From the NCBI GenBank assembly GCA_036785705.1, contig JAWUZG010000084.1, positions 17,187,501 to 17,251,500 of the forward strand: a DNA stretch of 64,000 nt, in the 5' to 3' direction. The stretch is from Acanthornis magna. Taxonomy: Eukaryota; Chordata; Aves; Passeriformes; Acanthizidae. Shown here piece after piece: positions 14,130 through 25,900 of the stretch. Positions within the stretch are counted from its first letter, which is position 1. Each line of letters starts with the position of its first letter. The notes below the pieces were generated by a model. The model was not told where the DNA came from, searched no databases, and worked only from the letters and a program-made list of their open reading frames with translations. Both the position numbers and the translations under genes were made by a program.

Positions 14130-16209
14130 GCAGTATAGGGAGGGTCCTCATTACGTTGTTAACAAGTTTGCTTCATTTCTCTCTGAATTCTACAGTAAAC
14201 TTCAGGTGTCCTGTCCTTTCTCTGCAACTGATTTCATTGCAGAGCGAAGTATTTCAAACCTTTATACCTCCATATTAGAAAAATAAGATGATAATTAATA
14301 TTCCTGTCATTTTAACTGTCACTTAGAAAGCATCATGTAATTATTTCCAGATCAGTAAGGCAGTAGCAAGCTCATCAGCACATAGTATCTGTGGGACTTG
14401 TGGTCTTGTTCAACAATGAGATCGGATAAGAGTCTGTGGGTAGCACCAAGCTTTTTGTAAAATATTCTTATTTGCAAAATTTTTCATTCTTACAGATTTT
14501 GTCACTCAATTTTACAGAACTATGAAGGAGCAGGAGCTTAAAAAACCCTCAAGATATAGAGGAAATATTCCAGTGGTTTTCTTCTCTGCCTTCTCCCTCT
14601 ACTGTGTCCTCAAAATCAAATAAAAAATTATTTGACCCTTCTAGCACAAACTTAAATTCTGGAGAAATGTTTTCATTTCAGTTGTTTTATAAACATAATT
14701 AATAAAGTTGTCTTCATTTTATTGTCTGCCAGATAAGACATTCTTCATTTTAGAGAGGATAAAATTAGATTATAAAAATTCAGAAAGGGTTTGGGCATCA
14801 CCTTTCTACATGATTTATGGCACATCTATCACAGTACAACCTTTCTATAAGCGACTGATTGAGTTATATTTTCTTTGGAATCTGGATTAATAGCTCACCT
14901 GTGTTACAGAGAAGACTAAGTTTAAACAGTAATTAAATTTGTTTCATTAATGTAAGAGCAGGGGCACTGAAATCTCTTTTACAAACACCAATAGTCAGAG
15001 CTGGCTGAGAATCTTGTTACCTTCAGTAAATATTTCCTTCTAGGGGATTTCAGTCACTTCTCAAAGAGCTCCTAAACTACTCCCAGTAACTGTGAATTTT
15101 GCTGTGGCAATGGGCTATCTCTAATGGGTATCTCTAATTCTTTCTCTGATCATTAGACAATGCGTTTTCTTCATCCCCCCTCTCCCCCATATACCTTTGC
15201 ATGTAATTGGAGCAACACATTTCTCCTCATGCCTATGGAAGACTGTGATGGCTCAATAAAGCTGTCTGTTAAGCTGGTTTGTGCATGGATGACCATCTTT
15301 TCCAGGCTGTCTAGCTTCAACAGCAGCTTGAGATGCACAGAATAGTGTTTGTGTGCATGTCTGGGGGTAGGGCAGTGTATATCTCGGAGGTAATTAGTTT
15401 CCCAGAAACAATGCCTCCTGCTTCATCTCAGAGTAGCAGGCAGGTAGATTACAGTTTAGTGAATTACACCCAAGGGCTGTCTCTAACCTTCAAATGTGCT
15501 ACCATATTATTTCATTTTCAGACAGTTTAATACAGTTCCTGATCGTTAATATGATTTTAATATCTGACAGTGCAAAAGGGTAATAATGTTGTGGGGCTTA
15601 GAAAGTAGAAAGAATAAAATAGTCATCACCATCAGTGATTCACTGCTGGCATGTCATGTCTAGAAAATATATTTTATTGCCCTGGTATGTCTGCACAGCT
15701 CAGGGAAAGAATCAGTCATTCAGCTCTCAGACATGTAAAAATTATTTTAATTCTGTTTCTATTTGTTCCCACTCTTACCTCTTCTCGAGAACTGTGTCAA
15801 TTCTATCTGTGACCAGCAGGTCCCACTCAACCTCACATATGCAGGCAACTCTCAGTGGCTGTAGACATTCCTCAGGAATGTGACTGACTGCTATAACGTG
15901 CCTGGGGGATTTGGGGCTGAGGGATAGTGACTGATAACAAACCAACTCCATGTTTCATTCAGGAGTTTTGAATGCATGACTCCACACCATCTTTCTGGGG
16001 ATATTTTTGGTTGCTTCATAGTTCTCTTCCTAGTTTGCCCAGTGTTTCCTTTCACATTTTAGATTTTTACTGAGATTTAAATACATACTAGTGGTTCTTA
16101 GGCACTCATCTCTGGTTCCCAGAGACGGGCATGTCTGCCTTCTGTTCTCTCAAGATCTGTCTGATTTTAGTGTAGTGGGAATTGGTACAGGGGTCCTGTG
16201 GCTGCCACA

Positions 16210-16225
16210 GATCACCATCTAGTGC
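16210..16225 (-). promoter_or_regulatory. Weaker CTCF-like core motif
   Basis: The minus-strand sequence gcactagatggtgatc shares the central TAGATGGTG with the site near 36.2 kb but departs from the CTCF core at two constrained positions. It is listed because the two resemble one another; confidence is low. Confidence 0.2.
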
Positions 16226-19200
16226 TATATAACCCTGCCACCCTGGCATTTCACCTTCACAAATAAATTTCAGCCAGTGAGCAGGATGGGTTGGTCTACA
16301 TGCAAAGCCACACTGATGCAGCAAAGCTGCTTTCAAGATTTAAGATAACGTCCGTATGGGATTGTAATAGTCTCCACATGCAGTTCAATTAATTCAAGAG
16401 TCAGCTCAGGAAACTTTGGACAATAAAGGCTCAACATCAGACTTGCAAGCTCTCTGAGGGAAAATATGCCTTTTGTCATGTGTTTTGATTGCCAAAGAGT
16501 ACAAGACCTAGAAAAGACTCAATTAGGTGACCTTATTCTACTATCAACAGTGACCATTCCTTCCCATCTTTTTCTATATTTGAACTAATTAATTAACACT
16601 CTGATGACCTTTGCTTCTTCCTATACCTGGTTAATTTAAGAACCCGTAACAAAGGAACTTGTTCACTTACTTTTAAAAAACAGGTATACCAGAAAAATCA
16701 GTTTCCCAAATTATTTTTTCACACCTTCAGCCAGTGACTCCTTCAGAGAATGCAAATCAGTATGTAAACTCTGAGTTCATTTGGGGTGGTTTTTGAAAAG
16801 CAATGTACCATGTTTAATTAGGGGCTAGTTGTGTGCTTAAAATAGTTTTTACCTGTTTGCTTGATAGAATACTCTGATTTTGTCTTCCCTGAGAGCCTTA
16901 GACTCAGAATAGCTAGGAAACCCACGATTTTAAATTTTGGTAGGAAGGTCTTCTAAGAAGATCCCCATGACTGTCTACTGTGTAGCAGCAACTAACAGCT
17001 CTATTTAATATGCAGCCTCCGCCTTCTGCCAGATTCTGCCTCAGTCTCAACTGTCTTGGCAGAAGTCAAGATACAAAATCACTGTTACACAGCCTTGGTT
17101 CCTGCACACAGCCTGCAGAATTAGGCCTACAAACTCTGACTCACTTGACTGCCTCAGTTGTTTCTCCTCATATTACTTTCTTATTTGGTGGTAATAAATT
17201 AGATGATCATTACAAGAAAGAGGATTATGAACATAATTAACAAATGAGGTTGTTGAAGGATTTATTGCTCTGCCCTGATTCTTCACTAGTTTCTCTAGGA
17301 AAAAGCATCATCCAGCTCATATTTCCCAGTAATTAGCTTTGTCTTTATTGCATTGTAAATACTGCTTTAATTACTGCACTATTTAGCTTAGATGAGATTC
17401 AATTGCAGTAACTTAAATGGGATTCTTGTGCTATCAATTTTTTTTCTTCCCTTAATTCATTTTATTCTTAACTCCTTTTAAGATAAACACACAGCAAAGA
17501 TTGGCAAAGACATCTGGATGTGTTTTCATGATTAAAACCTTGCATAGGACTCCTCTAAGAAGGAATAAACTCTGTTACAAGACAAAAAAATATACTCCTG
17601 CAAGAGACTGCCATAATGGACCTGTGTTGGGCTATGGCTGTTTTCTATTATTTCACAAGCATAAGGAGGCAGCCACTCAGGCACAGAACTCCAGCAGAAA
17701 ATTTCTTTGGCTTACAGCAGCTCCTACTGCCATATATGCTTTGTAGCACCCCCTGTGTCTCTATCCATCCATACTCAATGACAAGATGTAATTTCAGCCT
17801 AGCAGATGTCATCAACCTGAAATTCAGATGAGGTTTTGAAGTTTCACACATAGACAAGGTTAAGCAAAAGAAAGCAGCACAGGAGAGAAATGCTGATGTT
17901 CCTCACCCTTAAGTCAGCCTTTTGTTAATGCAGAATTCACATGGGAACCCCATTCAGTGTAGCAATAAAAAGTGTCACAAAATGTGCTCTCCTGATTTGG
18001 GAATAAAAATTCACCAACTATTCTTACTCCCTGTATCATATGGAATCCAGTGACGGAGATGATCTGCTCAAATTAATTTTTTCCAGCCTCTGAATAAGCT
18101 TACCAAAAGTTATCTGTTTACTCAAAAAGAGAATGGTTCTTATGGCCCACCATAAGAGCTCTTAGGGGCCGAGCCTATTCTGTTGGTAGAGTAAATGCTG
18201 CTTTCTCCTGACACATTGCAAGGCACTGTGATAACTTTCAGAAAGCAAGAAGGCATGTGTACTTATCTGATGCTCAGAGAGACAGATAAAAGCAGTCCAC
18301 CTCTCTTTTTCTCTCTTTGTCTAAAAAGATGGTAGTTATACAATTTTGGGCTGGGCTAGGGGGCACTTCCTACCAGATACCTATTAGATTCTGATTGTCT
18401 TAAAGAAGAAATGTGTGAAAACTCCTTACTTTAAACACTTGTTTAAAAATAGACTAGACAAAGCTCTGAATTTTCCACCATGGAAGACACTAGCAAGAAA
18501 AGTTCTTTAGCTCCTACTGGTGTTCATATTGTTAAGTCATGAGGGACCAAATGTGTTTAGTGTTTATAGTGGTTCAGAAGTATTAATCAGCAGATTAACT
18601 TTTTTAAGTATTTTTTGCAGAGTCTAGAGAAACATGAAGTAATTGAAATTGGATTGGAATTGTAGTCAGGTTTTGTACAACACAATAAATAATTACACTG
18701 ATTATTTTCCTCAATGAAGCCTTTTTTCAAGTATTACTCCCAGACACAGCATGGCATGCCAACTCTCTTCTCTTAAAGATCAAAGTTTACAAATTAAGTA
18801 GGACCAGTTAATAGGCAGCTTGAAAACATTAAGAAGAATGAAAGAGAATAATTGATACTTGTATTTTCGTATTATGTCAACATTGCCTATGAAACTATGC
18901 AGGCTACTTGATACTTCCCCGTAAAAAAGAAAGAGAAGACTGTTACAAAACTCTGCAAATTAAATTTCATTAACTAATTGCATTTTGCCCATTCACTCCT
19001 GTAGCTGACAATATGCCTTCCAGTCCTAAACTGCTGCAAGTTTTGTTCTTTACACAACAATCTGAAGAAACCACTCTAGTCGATACCAAGTCAATTCACT
19101 AAAAAGACGTGCGAATGAGACCTGAAAAGTACTGTTTTCACTCTAATGGCACTTCCAGTGAGGAGTACCCTTTGAAGTACACCATTGAAGTGTCCCCAGA

Positions 19201-20609
19201 TTCCTCACAGTTGAAAAGAGGGTACCCCTGTACTGTATCCCTACATACTGCCCTACAAAGTCTTTGCAGAGTTCTTTTCTGGCTGTGTTCCAGCTATGAC
19301 AGAAGCAGCATTCATTTATAGAAAATCTATTTAGTTATTTTGAGAATTCTAGATCAAAGCCTCTGTATAAAATTGTAGCCCTATTATGAAAGATAAAGGA
19401 GCCTTCTTGTAAAGCAGGCCTGACAGATTGAATATATTTGACTGAATGGCTCACACAGGATACCATGCCATAGTTCAGGTAGAAAACATCTAGGATTTAG
19501 TCTTCCTGCTTCCATCAGAGACTTTATGCCACATACTCTATATTATCCCCATGCCCCCATTCCTCTTCCATCAAATGCATTTACCTTCCCAGCAACAGAA
19601 GGCTGGAGGTGGATAAAAAATGCGTCTGCACAGCCAGGAGTGCACCGATGCCATTGTAATGTGGGCATAAAAATCAAGGAACATATGTAGAGGCAGCTGC
19701 TCGCAGTTGTGAAGACATGTTAAAAATATGGGACTGTTGAAAAACTTCAACAGATTTTATAACTGGGGAATTGTGTGTTTTTATTGTATGCTATATGAAC
19801 CCACAAGAACTGATGCTTTCCTTTAGCACATTTATTCATAGCTCGTTTATAACAGAGTAATTCTTTCACACAACAAACTGGAAGGTTTTTTGTCAAAGAA
19901 CTGTAAGTTTGTTGCACTAAATCTCTTTGACAGAGAAGCCAGACCATGACAAGGACTGGATCATTACAGAGAAGGTTAAAAGGAGCTCTTTCTTATGAAA
20001 GAAGATATTTCCGGCCATATTTCAGTTCCCCATACACAGCTTCTCTAAGGAAAGAGGGGAAATTTTTTTATGTCTGGAGTTGGAATCCTAAAGTGGATTG
20101 TTTAAAGGAAGGAAAGAAACAAAAATTTGAGGTTCTTCTGTGAAACAGTGAGTACACATCTAGTCCTCCAGGATTATCTTCCAAATACCTGATCTTCACC
20201 TTCATTCAGGGAAGATGCCTGTATCCTACAGACCTTCAGATAAGTGTCCTCCTGATTTAGTGGATGAGATTCCTACATTTGAATGAGACTTAGTTTAAAC
20301 AAAGTGAGTGTTAAAACAGAGAAGGCAAGAGATAGAATATAGCTGAATTTACCACACTTTGAACATTTCCATATTAAAGCAATCTAGGAGTTTTAACAGA
20401 AGAAATGTTAGAGTAGCCAAAGACTAGGAAAGGAGAAACTAGACACCCAGTGAGCAACTTGATGCAGAAACAGTGCAAAACTTTCTTGAAAGAGAAAACA
20501 TTATTTATTTTTGAGTCAATCTTACTTTGTAATGCCACTGGCTCTGGAAACTTAACTATTAATTTTAGCATGGCCCCCAATACATACCCTCATCTTGTGT
20601 GAGGCCATG

Positions 20610-20741
20610 GGAAAGGCATCCAGTTTTTTCAGTCTCTTGATGTACAAAATGAGTAAACAAAGTGAAATCAGTACCTTGTAGAGATACTGGAATGATCACC
20701 TATACAGCATGATCAAAGTGCTTTTAAAGTGCATGCACTTT
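20610..20741 (-). repeat. Possible MIR-like SINE relic, antisense orientation
   Basis: The series 'cagttttttcagtctcttga' - 'tgtacaaaatgag' - 'cagtaccttgtagagatact' - 'atgatcacc' - 'caaagtgctttt' follows the reverse complement of MIR (cagtttcctcatctgtaaaatgag ... tacctcatagggttgt ... gatta ... aaagcgcttt). Agreement is patchy, and an L2-type 3' end would give a similar pattern. The palindrome at 20726-20741 forms its right end. Confidence 0.4.
20726..20741. repeat. 16-bp perfect palindrome
   Basis: aaagtgcatgcacttt is its own reverse complement. It sits where a MIR relic would place its 'aaagcgcttt' / 'aaagtgct' words, so it may be a by-product of that element's own near-symmetry. Confidence 0.9.
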
Positions 20742-22329
20742 CATTGCAAACTAATTGAGCCCTTCCAGGGAGAGGGAAAATAGGCTATAATTATTATTTC
20801 TATGCCTTTCACTCATATTCTAACTTGTTGATTGACATAAAATACCAGATGGAGAAAATGAACCACTGTCTAACAGTGGGAAGAGTTAACTTTGCAGTTG
20901 CTGTATGCAGTAATCGTATGATTTTAGTGATAAAGAAGATGAGAGTCAAGGCAGAGAAGGATATGACAGTAGGAATTCTAGGAGTTTCTGGTGATGATTC
21001 TGCATCAGATTATGACAGTATTCTCACCATAAGCATGTGCTCCACTTAAAATCACTGGTGCAATTAGTATAGATTTAATTGACCTATAAGACTGATAGTA
21101 GAACCTATTAAGAAAGTTTCTTCATACAGAAGTGTAAATCTCTGCTTTTGACATAAAATTTATCTTGTTGAAAAGTTTATGGGTGCATGCAAATACTGGT
21201 ACTTGTCTTAAAACAGAAGGAATAGCCACTAAGAGAAGTCATGTACATAAGTAAACAACTAGCAAGCAAATATTCCCTACTAACACTTATATTCTCCGAC
21301 CTGTAACAACATAGAACGGCAGATACAGACGTACACAAAAATTTTACCACCTGATAATTGATTTGGAATTTAAACCAGATGTAGCAGATGTTATCTTGAT
21401 GAACTATGCAGAGTATGTAGACAGTCTCAGTCTAATCCCAAGCCACTGTCATGGGTAGTTTCATAAGAAAAAGAAAATGAATAAGCAATATATATTACTT
21501 CTAAGAAAAACACACAAAGGAAAACTAATTGTTAACAACGCACGATGTGATTTTATGCCATATTCTTCTGTGGGCAATTTGGGGTTTTCAGTCACCAAGA
21601 ATAAAATTCACAGCACTTTTATAAATGTTGAAAGTCCTTTGCCTTCTTTTTCAAAAGTACTCGGTAAGAGCACGGTAGAAATTCTATTATATTTCCTTCT
21701 CACCCTTATTTCTTCAGATCCTATCAGCAAGACCTAACCTGAAAAACTGACAGGCTTTTCTTATCAGTGTTATGTTTTACCTGGTCTTTGAGACTAAATC
21801 AGAAAAACATGTGGCACAGTCATACACTGCTGCTGATACAATTCTGATCTTCCTAATCCTTCTCTCTTCATCTTTCTTACTATCAAAATGATACCAGTTA
21901 ATTTGTGTCCAAAAAGCACCTTGAAGATGTAAAACTCAGTACAAGTGCTAACTATTTAGAGCACAGCAAAATCAGCCCAGTTAAGCATTCAACAGTATCA
22001 TAGAAAGTCTGCTGCTGAAATGGAGATGGCAAGTAGCTTACCTCCATACACTCTAAGCAGGCTAATGCCACGTTTCTGTCCCCCAGTAGCCTGATAATTC
22101 AACATCTTCTACTTTTGGTGAGATCTCTACTTGTCACCAAAGTCAGGAGGCTGTTGCTGTTTTCGTCACCACATTGTCAGTCTCTCAAATGCCCTGCACT
22201 TCCAAGTACCTAAAGGAATAATTCTAGTTTTTCAGAAAACTGAGATTATGAATGAGGACATTAAATTCTAATTCAGTGATATCAGGATCTGGGAGATAGA
22301 ATCACTCACATCTTACCCCGCAGTGTCAC
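20742..22329. other. Non-coding stretch, nothing recognised
   Basis: A/T-rich sequence with two short open frames (20825-21049 and 21477-21737, both +) that lack motifs. I see no repeat family, RNA gene or conserved exon. Confidence 0.55.
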
Positions 22330-22920
22330 TCATGTTAACCCTTTTCTCAGCCATTCAGGGCTCCAGAGTGGCAGCACAGGGCTGCTGGCTGAAACTGGGC
22401 AGAAGCAGCCAATTGTGAACAATGCAGCAGAGCTGTGTTTGGCACCAGTTGAGGGTATGTCCTGCCTTGGTCCCAAAAAACAGCAGGAGGTCCAGGGTTT
22501 CTCCAGTTAGTACTCACCAGAGACCAGTAAGGGCTGGTCTCTGGTGATCAGGGTGTCAGGGGCAGGAGTCAAGGTGAGCCCTGCACAGATCGTGTGCTCA
22601 GCAGCTGGTACTGTCCTGCAGGGGCTGAGTCAGGCACAGACAGGGCCCTGCAACAGCCCCAGGCATGGAAAGACTTTGCTTTCTCTGGGCAGTGCTGGCA
22701 AAACTGCAGGAGACAGCTGTGGTGTGAGGGATTGAGGCAGAACTGGGAACAAGCACCTCCACAGCACAGCCCAAGGAAGGGATGAAAGTCCTGACCTGAA
22801 ATAGAGCCCCTGGTCCTGACAGCAGCCAGTGAGGAGGGTGGATAGAGGTCCCAGGTCACACTGTTCATGGATGTTAAGGCTTGTGAGTGCCTTTGGGGAT
22901 GTGACACCTGTGCTGACCTT
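22330..22920. other. GC-richer, CpG-depleted tract of unknown nature
   Basis: This tract of about 600 bp is clearly richer in G and C than its flanks and has overlapping open frames on both strands (up to 112 codons, 22569-22907 -). It is not CpG-rich: nearly all expected CpGs appear as TpG or CpA. It is rich in CAG/CTG words such as 'gctgctggctga' and 'cagcagctggtact'. A decayed GC-rich retroelement is the simplest reading, but I cannot assign a family, and no protein domain is visible. It contains the perfect inverted repeat at 22514-22547. Confidence 0.45.
22514..22547. repeat. Perfect 14-bp inverted repeat, 6-base loop
   Basis: The arms tcaccagagaccag (22514-22527) and ctggtctctggtga (22534-22547) are exactly complementary around the loop taaggg. 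The stem is half G/C or more, so a stable hairpin could form in either strand. It is shorter than a normal pre-miRNA stem, and the bases outside it do not continue pairing well. Confidence 0.95.
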
Positions 22921-25900
22921 ACCTCACCTTAGAAAAAGGGAAAAATCAGTGATACTTTCAAAAATATCCACTAACTGAGGAAACAAATGTAAGGATTGTG
23001 CAGTTTTGCGTGAGTGCTCAAACATCTGCATTATTCATCTGGCCCTCATCACTGTACTGAGCTCTAGGGAAACTTTACAATACTGTCAAAATGTATTACT
23101 TACTGTATGTTTCATAGGCCAAACCATTGTTTTACAGGTAGGATTTCAAGGTTCAGGCAGACTGCTGGCATGTCTGCACAATGCAGTGGAGTGTGAAGCA
23201 TACCTCCTTGAGACAGCAATGCTCATGGCTGCTTCCAAACCAGAAGCAGTGCAGTTTCAGCACAGCCTCTGAACAAATACACTGCAATGATCAAAGACTG
23301 AATTTATGAGCTCTGGCATAGCAATGTCAAATGTGGCCAGACTGCTTTCAGATCTCATGATTCTCCTCCTTACTGAGCAATGCTGTGTGAATTCATCAGT
23401 TTCCAATCTCCATGCTGTACTTGACTGCGTGTTGCAGGCATGCCCCAAGGGATTCACACACAAGCATTAAGGGAGTTGATGGCAGAACAGGAAATTGATT
23501 CCGGAGGTTTCTAGCTACATTAGCCCTGGTTAATGCTGAATAGAAGACCCCTCCTGAAGTCACTGAGAGACCATGGGAATAGCCACAGAATAGTGAATGT
23601 GTTGGAGGTGGACAAGCATTTCAGTAGAGTTATTTTGTCCTGGAAGAAATAAACAAAATAAAAAGCAATGGGTTAAGGTTTAGCCTTTCATTTGAGGACT
23701 CTGTTCCTGTTGGGTAAATTACAAACCTAAGAACTCCAAGGCCTTGGGCATAAAACAACACTCCTACATTTCTAGAAGAACTTTTCATTAGCATCTTTCC
23801 CCAATATTTGAATCTATTACTAGGGTTCAGAGTAGTGTGAAGTAATGAATAAGTTTATAATGAAATGCATGACTGACTTTCTTTGATTTGTATTGGAAGC
23901 CTGTCAGTGTTAGCATAAAATGCCCAGGTCAATAAATTGCTATAAATCAGCATTGATTGTCAATGACAGTGATGACAGTTGATGCATTTACACCAGCAGG
24001 AAAAAAAATCAGTGGTTGCCCCCTCTAATATCAAATCAAATCCTCCTTGCTTATAATATGTATTATCTATATAGTATATGTTTGTGCAAGGTGGAAATCT
24101 CAATTTTCACCTACCTTGCATTTTTTGATGCCTAAATTCCATTATCTTTGGGGAATTGATAAAATCAAAGCAATAGAAGGGCAAAAAGATTCTCAAGCAT
24201 TCATTGCAGAGATTTTGATTTTGAACGCAAGATACAAAATCTGAATTTGTAGCCAAAATTACTTGCAAGTTCCAGATGGTGTGACATTTAGCCTTGCTGT
24301 GTTCCCCAACTGTGCTCACTGACACTGAAGGCATGGATCTAGAAAGAACACTGTTTATTGTACAGTAGAATACCAAAAATAGAAATAAATGTAATTTAGT
24401 TTTAAATAGTGTAGCAATTTTTTGCCAGACCTTCACTCTGCTTGTAATCTGTTTCATGCTTTTTCTGAAAAGTAGTCTGGGCATGTATTAAATTGCTGCA
24501 ATGCACGATATGTCACTTTTCATACCACTAAAGGTTTGTTTTTACCATAAGAATCCTTAGAGCTCATTCTCTGAGCTTTTTTTTCATGTATTTTTGTGTG
24601 TCCTCAGAGCAAAATATTGCAAATGAAATTACATAGTCATGATTAATATCCTGTGTATAGGGGGTCTGAAACTGAACCTTAAGAGTTTTCAGATTTGCCT
24701 CTGTAAAAGAATCCAAAATGCTGGTCACTGGTTCATGACTGTAGACATATTTTAAGATCAGACAGAGTTTGTTTTCAAGATTCACTTGTTTTTTTAAGAA
24801 AAACAGAGAGAAAATTTCCTGTGTACTAAAAATAGTTATACCAGCTTGGATAACACAAATTAATCTGAGAGCATACAGGGTCCTAGCTGTTCATTACAGG
24901 ATGCAAGAATCCTTCTTCCACGCATAGCTTATCATAACCAGTCCTGGGTTGTCTTTGTATCATCAGATCTTGGCATATTCTAAAAACAGGAGTAGTGTCA
25001 AAAACAAATGTGCATTTCCCATGTAACCAACCCAGCAATTTATGTCTGCAATTTCTAATATTCAGCATGCAATTCACGCAAGGCTGACCCATGTATAAAG
25101 AATGCCTACTACAAGCTCCTGCTATTTCACACAGCCAGAACACTGGCATAGAAATATACCACCTCTAGATGCCTGTGCCTGGGATATGCTAGTACTATGG
25201 AAAATTTTGCACTATGAGAAATATGGAACAATGGCAGGTAAAAGACCAGTGAAGTGGAATTTAAATGTTTGCACTCTTTCTAAGCACAGTACTAATGCGG
25301 AGGTAGAGGGAAAGAGAGAGCAGTGTTGGGCTCAGTGGTTTTGTTTAGAGGAATATTTCAGCCAACAGAAAAAAAGCTGACATTATGGCAGACTAGAATT
25401 AAGCACTCTCTATATTTCTGGTGCTTGAAAGTCACCAGCCACTAGACTGCAAATCCAGGCTTTTCTATTTACTACCTGATTGCAAATTATCCAATTTTTA
25501 TTCCAATTTATCCAATTATTCCAATTTTTTTGGAACATTTCTCTAAAAACCACAAGATGAATCCAAGTTTAGGGTTTTGTGGGCACACAGGTATATTAAA
25601 TAGCCGTTAAATTAATTAATTTGAAGGTGCTAGCCTTCCTAGAAGATGCACCTCAAGGGGACATCATTTCATTACACTCAGTGGCTGCATGTCCTGTTGT
25701 TTTATGCATCATGCTATGGTGATGATTTCCCCATTGACCTCACCAAGAGCTTAGGATTGTTGGTTTAGATTGATTGTATTAATGCAGCAATTTGCACTTG
25801 GCTTTGATAAACTGCATTCTGTTATTTCAAACCATTCCCCCAGTATGTCAGGAAAGTTTTGAACTCACCCCTGATCGTTGTCATGATGCAGTACTATGTA

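Larger units (their letters stand above)
5773..20609. other. Long stretch with no recognised gene or repeat family
   Basis: Nearly 15 kb of A/T-rich sequence in which I identify no exon, RNA gene or transposon. The longest open frame is 114 codons (8300-8644, -) and is without motifs. Minor features: a CACGTG E-box at 11132-11137 within a slightly GC-richer patch (about 11100-11400), a short (TA)n at 14117-14129, and a CTCF-like motif at 16210-16225. A possible but very weak MIR-like patch lies near 7490-7620. Decayed repeats below recognition by eye are likely. Confidence 0.55.

Noticed and set aside
22569..22907. Cys-rich 112-codon minus-strand frame in the GC-rich tract
   Set aside because: Open frames lengthen in GC-rich DNA and are open on the other strand too; no conserved cysteine spacing of a known domain is apparent.
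24107..24484. 125-codon minus-strand frame
   Set aside because: No motif, no flanking splice sites, and A/T-rich codon choice indistinguishable from the surrounding non-coding DNA.
25480..25535. Repeated attccaattt / atccaatt words as a possible array
   Set aside because: Copies are few, irregular in spacing and A/T-rich; best seen as local slippage.
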